From: Halorubrum kocurii JCM 14978
Lineage (GTDB): Archaea > Halobacteriota > Halobacteria > Halobacteriales > Haloferacaceae
Length of the DNA stretch: 64,000 bases
Assembly: GCF_000337355.1 (NCBI RefSeq)
Contig: NZ_AOJH01000040.1
Location: 1-64,000, forward strand
Reading direction: 5' to 3'
Shown here in pieces: positions 46,082 to 54,653 of this stretch. The first letter of the stretch is position 1; each line of letters opens with the position of its first letter. Under the pieces are notes generated by a model. The model ran no database searches, was not told the DNA's origin, and saw nothing but the letters and a program-made list of their open reading frames with translations. Position numbers and translations under genes: made by a program.

Positions 46082-46818
46082 GTGTACAACACCACCGAGA
46101 CGTACGCTCCGCGGGCAAATAACGGTACTGGCGAGTGGTACCGTGCCGCAGACGGGAATGGCGGTGTGTCACAGACGGGTCGTCGAGGCGGTCGGAGCGA
46201 ACCGGACCCCAGTGACCGGCCGCGCATGACCCCTCTCGACCGACGCCCGTCGATTCATTTATCTCGATATTCAGTAGTATATTCTAATCTGATAGAACTG
46301 GCGGTCGAACGCTCTCTGCGATCCCGATCGGCGAACAGCCCCCGATCGCACCGGGACCGAGAGAACCCGCGACGAAGCGTCGCAGTACTGCGGTCTCGGT
46401 CGTCGAACGGTTCCGAAACCGATGCCCCGGTCGGGGCGTTCGTCCGACCGCAACCGACCGCTCGTTCCCGGTAGAGAACGACCTAAAAAACGTATTAACT
46501 CCATGCGTCCGTCCAAAAGCCGAAGATAACGGTGACGATATCGACGAACACCGCTTCGAGTCGCCAGACGCACTCGGCCGCGATACTTATAATAAGATAA
46601 CGTATATTACTCACTTCATATCATATTTCAGTTATTTAAATATCCCGTGGTGTCCGCGGGTGAACCGACCTCGCTGCCGCGATCCCGGACCGCTGTGCGC
46701 CGTGGGCTCGCCGTGCGTCGTGGGCTCGCCGTGCGTCGTCGTCCGCGTCTCCCCCTCACCGGTCGACTCGCCCTCCGACCGACTCACCCTCACCGGCCGT
46801 CTCCCCCGATTCGACCGC
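46082..46818. other. AT-rich gene-free boundary with short tandem repeats
   Basis: The 737-nt gap has no credible gene. The section 46590-46650 is unusually AT-rich for this genome (runs such as ATAATAAGATAACG and TTATTTAAATA). Two 18-nt tandem units (GTGGGCTCGCCGTGCGTC) lie at 46702-46737. It separates the housekeeping half from the catabolic locus and includes the region downstream of leuD. Confidence 0.6.
46702..46737. repeat. 18-nt tandem duplication
   Basis: GTGGGCTCGCCGTGCGTC repeats directly twice at 46702 and 46720 in the gap after the catabolic operon. Minor slippage repeat. Confidence 0.8.
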
Positions 46819-47346
46819 CTACTCGGTGCCGAGCTTCGCGCGCGTGTACGGTTCGAGCCCGCCGCGGTCGACGAGATTCTGCAGGAACTCCGGGAGCGGG
46901 TCCGCGTCGTACCGCTCGTCGGCGGTGTGGTTGACGACGGCGCCCTCGTCGAGCCGGAGGCTGATCTCGTCGCCGTCGTCGATCCGGTCGGCGTCCGGGC
47001 AGATCAGCACGGGGAGCCCGAGGTTGATCCCGTTCCGGAAGAAGATCCGGGCGAACGACTGCGCGACGATCCCGTCGATCCCCGCGCCGAGGAGCGAGAT
47101 GGGGGCGTGTTCGCGGGAGGAACCGCTCCCGAAGTTGTGCCCGCCCACGACGAAGTCGCCGTCCGCGACGTTCGGCGCGAACTCCGGGCGGAGGTCGTTG
47201 AAGGCGTGCTCGCCGAGCTCCGCCGGGTCGCTGGAGACGAGGAACCGCGACGGGATGATCTGGTCGGTGTCGATGTCGTCGCCGAACGTCCACGCCCGAC
47301 CGGGCTCGGTCGTGTCGATGTCGCGGCCCGCGTCGGCGTCGGTCAC
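46819..47346 (-). CDS. LeuD/DmdB-like hydro-lyase small subunit
   Basis: The 175-residue swivel subunit of an aconitase-superfamily hydro-lyase shows GDDIDTDQIIPSRFLV and the HNFGSGSSREHAP phosphate/carboxylate site. The specificity loop reads RFLV, not the YLRT of homoaconitase. It starts at GTG 47346, overlapping the leuC-like stop. It ends a tight operon with a lyase and CoA-transferase and has no leuA/leuB neighbours. A catabolic role in hydrating maleate-, citraconate- or dimethylmaleate-type diacids therefore fits better than leucine synthesis. Confidence 0.86.
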   Translation of the reverse strand: MTDADAGRDIDTTEPGRAWTFGDDIDTDQIIPSRFLVSSDPAELGEHAFNDLRPEFAPNVADGDFVVGGHNFGSGSSREHAPISLLGAGIDGIVAQSFARIFFRNGINLGLPVLICPDADRIDDGDEISLRLDEGAVVNHTADERYDADPLPEFLQNLVDRGGLEPYTRAKLGTE

Positions 47347-48656
47347 GCGCCCACCCCCTCGAGGACGTAGTCGTCGTAGCGGTTCAGCTCGACCTCGCGC
47401 GGGTCCGTGATCTCGCCGTACAGCGCCGACACGCCCACGGTGGCGGGACTGGCGAGGTACACCTCGCTCTCCATCGAGCCCTCGCGGCCCGGGAAGTTGC
47501 GGTTCGCCGTGGCGAGACAGACGTCGCCGTCGCCCAGCACGCCCTGGTGGGTCCCGAAGCAGGAGCCGCAGCCGGCGCTCTGGACGATCGCGCCCGCGTC
47601 GACGAACGTCTCCATGACGCCGGTGTCCATCATCTGCTTGTACACCGACCGCGAGGCCGGGACGACGACCATCCGCGTGCCGGGGGCGAGCCGCTCGCCC
47701 TCGATGACGTCCGCGACGATCCGGATGTCCTCGTACCGCCCGTTCGTGCACGTCCCGACGAACAGCTGGTCGATCTCCGTGCCGACGACCTCGTCGACGG
47801 GGACCGCGTTCTCCGGGTTCGACGGCGTCGACACCTGCGGCGAGAGCGACTCGGCCTGATAGGTGTGGACCGCCTCGTAGTCGGCGTCGTCGTCCGGCTG
47901 CGTGTACGCCGGGATTGCGGGGCGCTCCCCGGTCTGCGCCTCGAGGAAGTCGACGGTCCGCTCGTCGGGCGCGACGATGCCGGCCTTCCCGCCCATCTCG
48001 ATCGCCATGTTCGAGAGGACGAGCCGCTCGTGGATCGGCAGCGCCTCGACCGCGGAGCCGCCGTACTCGGCCGTCTTGTACGTGCAGCCGTCGAACCCCA
48101 CGTCGCCGATGAACTTCAGGATGAGGTCCTTCGCGTACACCCCGTCGGGGAGGTCGCCCTCGACCTCGAACCGGAGCGTCTCCGGCACCCGGAACCACAG
48201 CTCGCCGGTCGCGAGCGTCGTCCCGAGGTCGGTGGAGCCGACGCCGGTGCCGAAGCCGCCGACGCCGCCGAAGGTGGTCGAGTGCGAGTCCGCGCCGATC
48301 ACCAGGTCGCCGGGAGAGACGAACCCCTCCTCGACGAGCACCTGGTGGCAGATGCCGTCGCCCACGTCGTACTGCTGGGCGCCGTACTCGTCCGCGAACT
48401 CCCGGACGATGTTGTGGTTGTTCGCGGCCTTGACGCCGTCGGCCGGGGCGTGGTGGTCGATCGTGATCACGGTGTTGTCCGGGTCGACGAGCTCCGGGTC
48501 GTCGCCCGTCACGTCCTCGAAGACCTCGAACGTCAGCGGCCCCGTCACGTCGTGGGTCATCATCACGTCGACCGCGGCCTCTACGTAGTCGCCGGCCCGT
48601 ACGTCGTCTCCCGATTTCTCCGACAGCAGCTTTTCCGATATGGTTTTTCCGGTCAT
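47343..48656 (-). CDS. LeuC/DmdA-like hydro-lyase large subunit
   Basis: The 437-residue large subunit has the [4Fe-4S] ligands Cys303 (GTCTNG), Cys363 and Cys366 (GCGSC), plus GADSHSTTFGG and the NRNFPGREGS substrate segment. It pairs with the adjacent small subunit. The family includes 3-isopropylmalate isomerase, homoaconitase, maleate hydratase and dimethylmaleate hydratase, and sequence alone does not separate these. Both ends overlap neighbours by 4 nt. The context (CoA-transferase plus lyase) favours hydration of an unsaturated diacid made by the amidase steps. Confidence 0.88.
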   Translation of the reverse strand: MTGKTISEKLLSEKSGDDVRAGDYVEAAVDVMMTHDVTGPLTFEVFEDVTGDDPELVDPDNTVITIDHHAPADGVKAANNHNIVREFADEYGAQQYDVGDGICHQVLVEEGFVSPGDLVIGADSHSTTFGGVGGFGTGVGSTDLGTTLATGELWFRVPETLRFEVEGDLPDGVYAKDLILKFIGDVGFDGCTYKTAEYGGSAVEALPIHERLVLSNMAIEMGGKAGIVAPDERTVDFLEAQTGERPAIPAYTQPDDDADYEAVHTYQAESLSPQVSTPSNPENAVPVDEVVGTEIDQLFVGTCTNGRYEDIRIVADVIEGERLAPGTRMVVVPASRSVYKQMMDTGVMETFVDAGAIVQSAGCGSCFGTHQGVLGDGDVCLATANRNFPGREGSMESEVYLASPATVGVSALYGEITDPREVELNRYDDYVLEGVGA

Positions 48657-49597
48657 GCGTTGTCCTCCGCGACGGTCGCTAACACGCGGTCGACGGTCCC
48701 GCCCATCAGGACGTGGCTCGTCGCCCCCAGGTCGAGTCGGTCGGCGACCTCGTGAGCGACCGACTCGACGCGCTCGAAGTCCGCGTTCGTTTCGAGACCC
48801 ATTCTACTCAGCAGTTGGACGAGGTCCTCGGTCGGCGTGTTGCCGACGCCGGAGAGCCCGTCCGGCAGGACGACGCCCCCGCCGAGCCCGCAGTGCGACG
48901 CGTCGAGCCGGTCGACGCCGCACTGCAATGCGACGAGGGTGTTCGCGAGGCTCATCCCGTTCGTGTCGTGGAGGTGTAACCCCGCGTCCAGGTCCGGGTG
49001 CCGGTCGAACACCGCCGTGTACATCTCCTCGATCTCGACCGGGTCGGCGAGCCCCATCGTCGTCGCGAGCGTCACCTCGTCGACGCCGGCGTCGACGACG
49101 CGGTCGACGACCGCCAGCGTGTCCTCCGCGGGGATCTTCCCCTCGTACGGGCAGTAGAAGCTCGTTCCCATCCCCGCCTCGACCTCGATGCCCGTCCCCT
49201 CGGCCATCTCGACGATCTCCTCGACTCCCTCGAGAATCTCCTCGACCGTCATGTTCTGGTTGTGCTCGCTGTACGTCTCGCTCACGGTCACCAGGGCGTT
49301 CACCTTGTCGACGCCGGCGTCGATCGCGCGCTCCATCCCGACCGCGTTCGGCACTAGTGCGCGGTACGTCACGTCGTCGTGCCGCTCGATGCGCTGCGCG
49401 ACCTCGTCCGCGTCCCGGAGCGTGGGCACCGCCTTCGGGTGGGTGAAGGAGGTGATCTCGATCTCGTCGACCCCGGTCTCGGAGAGGGCGTCGATGATCT
49501 CGACCTTCTCGTCGGTCGGGACGAACTCGTCGAGGCGCTGGAACCCGTCGCGCGGTAACATCTCCACGAGGGTCACGTCCGCGGGGTACTCGATCAT
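48653..49597 (-). CDS. HMG-CoA-lyase-like enzyme lacking the usual catalytic Cys
   Basis: The 314-residue TIM-barrel lyase (HMGL-like/DRE-TIM family) has the RDG metal motif (LPRDGFQ, Asp17) and the HLHD motif (His208, His210). At the position of the catalytic Cys in the GLGGC loop it reads GLGGG (Gly241), with a Cys at 236 instead. It would cleave an acyl-CoA with a 3-hydroxy or tertiary-alcohol group, such as citramalyl- or dimethylmalyl-CoA, to pyruvate plus an acyl-CoA; that substrate is inference. Start and stop both overlap neighbours (ATGA). Confidence 0.85.
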   Translation of the reverse strand: MIEYPADVTLVEMLPRDGFQRLDEFVPTDEKVEIIDALSETGVDEIEITSFTHPKAVPTLRDADEVAQRIERHDDVTYRALVPNAVGMERAIDAGVDKVNALVTVSETYSEHNQNMTVEEILEGVEEIVEMAEGTGIEVEAGMGTSFYCPYEGKIPAEDTLAVVDRVVDAGVDEVTLATTMGLADPVEIEEMYTAVFDRHPDLDAGLHLHDTNGMSLANTLVALQCGVDRLDASHCGLGGGVVLPDGLSGVGNTPTEDLVQLLSRMGLETNADFERVESVAHEVADRLDLGATSHVLMGGTVDRVLATVAEDNA

Positions 49598-50865
49598 ATC
49601 ACGCCCTCCGAGTCGAGCTCCGCGAGCGTCTCCTCGTCGTACGAGAGGCGCTCGCCGTACACCTCCTCGTTGTGCGCGCCGAGCCGCGGCCCGAGGTGCG
49701 ATATCTCCCCCGGCGTCTCCGAGAAGCGCGGCACGGTGTTCTGGACCGCGCCGGCGCCGAGCTGGTCGTCCGGGACCTCCACTACCGCGTCGCGGGCCCG
49801 GTAATGCTCGTCGTCGAGGATGTCCGCGACGTTGTAGATCGGTGCGATCGTCGCCTCGTACTCCTCGAAGCGGTCGATGACCTCCTCGCGGGTGTGGTCG
49901 TCCATCCACTCTTGAATGATCGCGTCGAGCTCCTCGACGTTCTCCAACCGCTTCTCGTTGTCCGCGAAGCGCGGGTCGTCTTTTAAATCCGGGCGCTCGA
50001 TCGCGTCGAACACCCGCATCGCGATCGGCTGGGCGCTCGCCGAGATGGCGACCGCCCGCCCGTCGCCCGTCCGGTAGACGTTGCGCGGCGCGGACGACGT
50101 CGAGCGGTTCCCCGACCGCTCCTCGATCTCGTCGAGCTGCTGGTAGCGGAGCGGCTGGGGCCCGATGAGCGAGAAGATCGGCTCGATGAGGCTCGTGTCG
50201 ATATACTGGCCGGTCCCGCCGTTCGCGTCGCGGCTGTACAGCGCGAACGCGACCGCCATCGTGGAGAACATCGCCGCGATCCCGTCGGCCAGCCCGGTCG
50301 GCGGCAGCAGCGGCTCCCGGTCGGGGTAGCCGTTGAGGAACGCGAACCCCGACATCGCCTCCGCGAGCGTGCCGAACCCGGGCCGGTCGCTGTACGGCCC
50401 CGTCTGCCCGAACCCGCTCAGCCGGAGCATCACGAGCCCGGGGTTGCGATCGGAGAGGTGGTCGTAGCCGAGTCCCCATCGTTCGAGGGTTCCCGGACGG
50501 AAGTTCTCGATGAGCGCGTCGGCCTCGGCGACCAGGTCCTCGAAGACGACTTTCCCCTCTTCGGTGGAGATGTCGAGCGTCACCGACCGCTTGTTGCGAC
50601 CGAGGTACTTCCACCAGAGCCCGACCCCCTCCTTCTGTGGGCCGAAGTGGCGCAGGTGATCGCCGGTCGCCGGGTGTTCCACCTTGATCACGTCGGCGCC
50701 GAAGTCCGCGAGCAGGCGGCCGACCGTCCCGATCGAGATCATGGATCCCGCCTCGACCACTGTCACGCCGTCGAGCGGGCCGGCGGGGGAGTCGTCGCCG
50801 TGGGAGCCGCCGTCGGCCTGCCCGTCGTCGGCCGGCACGCCGTCGGCAGCCTCGTCGCGGCTCAT
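49594..50865 (-). CDS. Family III CoA-transferase (CaiB/BaiF)
   Basis: The 423-residue CoA-transferase starts with a disordered acidic N-terminal stretch (about 1-28). The core then reads GVTVVEAGSMISIGTVGRLLADFGADVIKVE, NKRSVTLD and PSG-like FGQTGPYSDRPGFG. The catalytic acid position in the GTGQYIDTSLIEP segment is Glu rather than the Asp of formyl-CoA transferase; many homologues share this. It would move CoA to a dicarboxylate before the lyase step. It is coupled to the lyase gene by ATGA. Confidence 0.88.
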   Translation of the reverse strand: MSRDEAADGVPADDGQADGGSHGDDSPAGPLDGVTVVEAGSMISIGTVGRLLADFGADVIKVEHPATGDHLRHFGPQKEGVGLWWKYLGRNKRSVTLDISTEEGKVVFEDLVAEADALIENFRPGTLERWGLGYDHLSDRNPGLVMLRLSGFGQTGPYSDRPGFGTLAEAMSGFAFLNGYPDREPLLPPTGLADGIAAMFSTMAVAFALYSRDANGGTGQYIDTSLIEPIFSLIGPQPLRYQQLDEIEERSGNRSTSSAPRNVYRTGDGRAVAISASAQPIAMRVFDAIERPDLKDDPRFADNEKRLENVEELDAIIQEWMDDHTREEVIDRFEEYEATIAPIYNVADILDDEHYRARDAVVEVPDDQLGAGAVQNTVPRFSETPGEISHLGPRLGAHNEEVYGERLSYDEETLAELDSEGVI

Positions 50866-51061
50866 GCGCGCCTCGCGAGTGTCTCCGCACCGCCGTGGGC
50901 GGTGCGTGCTGTTCGGTCCGTCGCCGTTCGAGTGGGATGTCCTGTCATGGTTGGGTCCGCGTTGTCTCTCGTCCCCGCGTGGGCTGCACGCGGGCGTTCG
51001 CCTCCGGTTGCCGCGGGCAGATCGGGCGGTCGCCGCGGGCAGATCGGGCGATCGATGTCGA
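50866..51061. other. 196-nt gap inside the leftward operon with C-terminal repeat
   Basis: No gene is seen. CAGATCGGGCGRTC occurs three times (51010-51031, 51032-51053, 51054-51076). The rightmost copy spans the hydantoinase stop and last codons, so the gap holds two extra copies of that gene end. Transcription of the CoA-transferase group may depend on read-through. Confidence 0.6.
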
Positions 51062-52453
51062 TCAGATCGGGCGGTCGATGTGGGTCCCGAACCCGCGCTC
51101 GCCGACGACCTCGCCGTCCTCGTAGGCGACCTGGCCGCGGACGACCGTGTGCGTCGGCCACCCGGTCACCTCGCGCCCCTCGTACGGGGAGTAGTCCGCG
51201 CCGCTGCGGAGCAGCTCCGGGGTCACCGTCTTCGTCTCGTCGAGGTCGACGACCGTCAGGTCCGCGTCGGTTCCGACCTGAATCGAACCCTTCTTCGGAT
51301 ATATATTGAACGCTTTCGCGGTGTTCGTCGACGTCACCTCGACCGCGCGCTCCAGCGAGATACGCCCCTCGTGAACCCCCTCCGAGAGGATCAGCGGGAG
51401 CATCGTCGCCGACGAGGGGAAGCCGGGGAGGCTGTCGGGCACGTCCTCGCCGACCTTGTCGTCGCGCAGGTTCGCGCAGTGGTCCGTGCCGATACAGGAG
51501 ATCGTGCCGTCGGCGACCCGCTTCCACAGCGTCTCTTGGTCCGCTTTCGACCGCACCGGCGGGTTCACGTTGTGCCGCTCGTCGCACTCCTCCGCGGTCA
51601 GCGCCAGGTAGTGGGTGCAGGTCTCCCCGGTGATCTCCCAGCCCGCGTCGTGGAGCATCGCCAGCTCGTCCGCGGTCCGCCCGGCCGAGACGTGGACCGC
51701 GTAGAAGCTGTCGTCGTAGCCGTGTTGCCGGGCCAGCGAGCCGCTCGCGGTCATGCTCTGCGTCTCCGCGTAGTCCGGGAACTGGTCGACCAACACGTCG
51801 TAGCCGCGGTACTCCTGGTCCTCGTCGACCGCAGAGTCGAGGTACGGGTTGTCGCCGAGCGCGCTCGTGATCTCCATGTTCTCGGAGTGGTGACCGAGCG
51901 TCGTGGGCGCGTCCTGCGCGGCGAGCGCCTGGATGAACGCGTCCGCCCAGTCGTCGTGCATCTCCGAGTCGGTGCCGAACTTCTCGGGCGCGACGTCCTT
52001 GTAGTTCTTGTACCACTTGAACGACGTAATCCCCAGCTCCTCGACGATGTAGGGGATCTCCTCGATGTGCTCGAACGAGAGCAGCCCCAGCGAGAAGAAG
52101 TAGTCGTGGTAGTAGTTCGGCTCCGCCTCGGCGAAGTAGCCGTCCATGATCTCCTCGTAGGAGCCGCCCCGCCGGAAGTAGTTCCCGATGGTCGTGACGC
52201 CGCCGACGAGGTCGGAGCGCGACTCCGTCTCGGCGTCGGCCTCCAGTCCGCGGTAGATCCCGTGGTGGGTGTGCGGGTCGATCGCGCCGGGGAGGACGTG
52301 CTTCCCCTCGGCGTCGATCACGCGGTCGCCGGAGAGCGTCCCCGGGCTCGCGATCGCGGCGATCTCGTCGCCGTCGGCGGCCACGTCGGCGTTAAAAGCG
52401 CCGAGTTCGGGGGTAACGACGGTGCCGTTCGCAATGACGAGGTCGTGTGTCAT
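51062..52453 (-). CDS. D-hydantoinase/dihydropyrimidinase-like cyclic amidase
   Basis: The 463-residue amidohydrolase opens cyclic amides (hydantoins, dihydropyrimidines, imides, or lactams such as tetrahydro-6-oxonicotinate). The binuclear metal site is visible: DPHTHHG (His61, His63), the carboxylated Lys146 in SFKWYK, GHHSEN (His188/189), AVHVSAG (His254) and CIGTDHC (Asp). The C-terminal YSPYEGREVTGWP is typical. It lies next to an isochorismatase-like amidase, a classical order of ring opening then amide hydrolysis. Substrate unknown. Confidence 0.9.
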   Translation of the reverse strand: MTHDLVIANGTVVTPELGAFNADVAADGDEIAAIASPGTLSGDRVIDAEGKHVLPGAIDPHTHHGIYRGLEADAETESRSDLVGGVTTIGNYFRRGGSYEEIMDGYFAEAEPNYYHDYFFSLGLLSFEHIEEIPYIVEELGITSFKWYKNYKDVAPEKFGTDSEMHDDWADAFIQALAAQDAPTTLGHHSENMEITSALGDNPYLDSAVDEDQEYRGYDVLVDQFPDYAETQSMTASGSLARQHGYDDSFYAVHVSAGRTADELAMLHDAGWEITGETCTHYLALTAEECDERHNVNPPVRSKADQETLWKRVADGTISCIGTDHCANLRDDKVGEDVPDSLPGFPSSATMLPLILSEGVHEGRISLERAVEVTSTNTAKAFNIYPKKGSIQVGTDADLTVVDLDETKTVTPELLRSGADYSPYEGREVTGWPTHTVVRGQVAYEDGEVVGERGFGTHIDRPI

Positions 52454-52481
52454 CGCGCGCCCTCCGCCGGTTCGCTCCGGA

Positions 52482-53147
52482 TCATTCGTCGATCCCCTCC
52501 ACCCACGACTCCACCTCGTCGCGCTCGAGCACCTCGGCGTACTTCATCCACAGGTCCATCAGGGCGACCTTGTGGCTCGCCTCGATGCGGTCGAACACGC
52601 ACTCCTGTGGCAACACGACGTTGAATCCGTTCTGCTGGGCGTCGATCGCGGTCGCGCGGACGCACCCGCTCGTGGAGTTGCCGACGATGATCACGGAGTC
52701 GTGGCCGCCGCGGACCAGCCGCGAGAGCAGGTCGGTCCCGTAGAAGGCGGAGGCGTACGACTTGTCGATCACCGTCTCGCCCTCGCTCGGCGCGACGGCG
52801 TCGACGATGTCGAGGTCCTCGTGGTCCGGGTCGTCGTAGCTCGACGGGACGACCCGCGTGTACGTGACCGGGACCTCGTGGTCCCGGGCGAACTCGAGGA
52901 AGGGCCCGATGTGGTCGATCGCGTCCCACGCGATCTCGCCCATCGCGGTGCGATACTCCTCGACCGCGTCGAGGATGGGCTCGTCCTCGCCGACGACGAG
53001 CCGCTGCATGTCGATGACGAGGACCATCGGGTTCGTCCCCATGCCGCGGGACTCCCACGAGGACGCTCCCTCCTTGTCGTAACCGGCCGCCGAGATGACC
53101 TGCTTATCCCGTTCGGTGAGCAGGTCCTCCCAGATACGCTTGGTCAT
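52482..53147 (-). CDS. Isochorismatase-like amidase
   Basis: The 221-residue cysteine hydrolase has the Asp-Lys-Cys triad: Asp46 (LVIDMQR), Lys129 (VIDKSYAS) and Cys162 (NSTSGCVR, after a cis-peptide). Relatives hydrolyse maleamate, N-carbamoylsarcosine, ureidoacrylate, biuret or nicotinamide. I start at ATG 53147 (MTKRIWEDL). Next to a hydantoinase it would remove the amide or carbamoyl group left by ring opening and yield a diacid plus ammonia. Confidence 0.88.
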   Translation of the reverse strand: MTKRIWEDLLTERDKQVISAAGYDKEGASSWESRGMGTNPMVLVIDMQRLVVGEDEPILDAVEEYRTAMGEIAWDAIDHIGPFLEFARDHEVPVTYTRVVPSSYDDPDHEDLDIVDAVAPSEGETVIDKSYASAFYGTDLLSRLVRGGHDSVIIVGNSTSGCVRATAIDAQQNGFNVVLPQECVFDRIEASHKVALMDLWMKYAEVLERDEVESWVEGIDE

Positions 53148-53262
53148 GATAACGGCTGCCAGTACGACGAGCAGTCGCATAATTCTGTGGGTGGGGGTGA
53201 ACCGTCGTGACGTACCGTTCCACCGCGACGCCGCGACCGCCCCGCCGAGGCGATGAGACACC

Positions 53263-54279
53263 TCATTTCGACGGCGCGAACGCCTCCAGCGTCCGCTCCA
53301 CCCACTCCCTGTCGCTCCCGGCGGGGGCGCGGACGATCGGGAGGTCGACGCCGAGCTCCCGGAGGTGATCGAGCTGCGCCCGCGCGTCTTCGGGAGTTCC
53401 GACGACCGCGAGGTGGTCGAGGAGCCCGTCGGCGACGTGCTCCGCGCCGACCTCGGTCGAGGGCGCCTCCCGGACCGCCTCGACGACCTCCTCGAACCCC
53501 GCCTCCACCGCGGCGCGGTCGTAGTACCCCGGGATGTCGCGCAGGTAGTAGGCGACGTGTTCGGCCGCAGCCCGACGCGCGCGCTCCGGGTCCTCGTCGA
53601 CCGCGGTCAGCACGTACATCGCCACGTCGATCGACTCGGGCTCTCTGTCGCCGCGGGCCGCGCCGTCCGCGAGCCACCCCAGCGCCTCTTCGAACTGCGA
53701 GTCCGGGTAGAGGTTCGGCACCCAGCCGTCCGCGAACTGGCCCGTCAGGCGGACGTTTCCGGGGCCCAGCGCGCCGTTGTAAATCGGTATCGACGCGCGC
53801 TCGGGCTCGAACGCCTCCCAGAACGCGGTCCGCGACGGCGAGAAGAACTCCCCGTCGAACCCCTCCGGGTCGCCTCGGAGGTACCGGCGGACCAGTCGGA
53901 TGTACTCGGCCATCCGCGGCAGGGGACGCTCGAACTCGGCGCCGTGGAACCCCTCGACGACGCCCGGGTGGGCGACGCCGAGCCCGAGGATCGCCCGCCC
54001 GCCGGAGTGCGCGTCGAGCGTCGCGACCGCCTGCGCGATCGCGGCCGGCGTCCGCGAGAACACGTTGACGATCCCGGTCGCGAGCCCGATTTGCTCCGTG
54101 TGGACCGCCCACCGCTCCAGCTTGCCGAACGCCGACTTCCCCTGTCCCTCCGCGGCCCACGCGCTCTCGTACCCCAGCTGCTCCGCGCGGGCGACGAGGG
54201 CCGGCTCGTCGCGCAGCGCGAAGAGGACGCCGACGCGGTCGGTCGCCTCCCCGTCGCTCGCCTCTTTCGCGTCGCTCAC
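53263..54279 (-). CDS. LLM-class (luciferase-like, F420/FMN) oxidoreductase
   Basis: The 338-residue TIM-barrel protein of the luciferase-like superfamily resembles F420-dependent methylene-H4MPT reductase-type members more than RutA: VGVLFALRDEPALVARAEQLGYESAWAAEG, GLATGIVNVFSRTPAAIAQAVATLD and GRAILGLGVAHPGVVEGFHG. It starts at GTG 54279, overlapping the preceding stop. In this locus it could reduce or monooxygenate the ring before opening. Cofactor and substrate are inferred only. Confidence 0.86.
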   Translation of the reverse strand: MSDAKEASDGEATDRVGVLFALRDEPALVARAEQLGYESAWAAEGQGKSAFGKLERWAVHTEQIGLATGIVNVFSRTPAAIAQAVATLDAHSGGRAILGLGVAHPGVVEGFHGAEFERPLPRMAEYIRLVRRYLRGDPEGFDGEFFSPSRTAFWEAFEPERASIPIYNGALGPGNVRLTGQFADGWVPNLYPDSQFEEALGWLADGAARGDREPESIDVAMYVLTAVDEDPERARRAAAEHVAYYLRDIPGYYDRAAVEAGFEEVVEAVREAPSTEVGAEHVADGLLDHLAVVGTPEDARAQLDHLRELGVDLPIVRAPAGSDREWVERTLEAFAPSK

Positions 54280-54653
54280 GCCTCGACCACCCCCTCGACC
54301 GCGAGATCGTTGTACACGTCCAGCCGGCGGATCGCGCCCTCGCGGACCTCGTAGACGTCGACGTACCGCACGCCCTCGAAGCGCTCGCCGTCGTTGTCGA
54401 CGCCGTGGAGGGTCCCCTGACTGACGACCCGGTCGCCGTCGACGGTCCACCGGCCGAACGACTTGCCCGCGCGCTCGTATCGCGGTTCGAGGAACGCGAG
54501 GAACGACGCCGCCGCGTCAGGCCCCTCGAACCGCGCTCCCGGAACCGTGATCACGGCGTCGGCGGCGAACAGCTCGCCGACAGTCTCCCGCCCGTCCGGG
54601 TCACCCATCCGCTCGAAGAACTCCTCGACCGTCTCGCGTGGCGTTCGTGCCAT
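54276..54653 (-). CDS. NTF2-like (SnoaL-type) protein
   Basis: The 125-residue protein has an NTF2-like cone fold: ETVEEFFERMGDPDGRETVGELFAADAVITVPGARFEGPDAAASFL and a C-terminal sheet ending YDVYEVREGAIRRLDVYND. SnoaL-like members act as small hydrolases, isomerases or ligand-binding helpers. It is the first gene of the leftward operon, 24-30 nt after a TATA box (leaderless), and overlaps the LLM gene by GTGA. Confidence 0.82.
   Translation of the reverse strand: MARTPRETVEEFFERMGDPDGRETVGELFAADAVITVPGARFEGPDAAASFLAFLEPRYERAGKSFGRWTVDGDRVVSQGTLHGVDNDGERFEGVRYVDVYEVREGAIRRLDVYNDLAVEGVVEA

Noticed and set aside
46271-46573. 100-codon minus-strand ORF in the AT-rich boundary
   Set aside because: Low-complexity Arg/Ser-rich product with no domain; the region looks non-coding.
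46819-48656. leuCD for leucine biosynthesis
   Set aside because: Not excluded biochemically, but the operon context (lyase, CoA-transferase, amidases) and the absence of leuA/leuB make a catabolic hydratase more likely.
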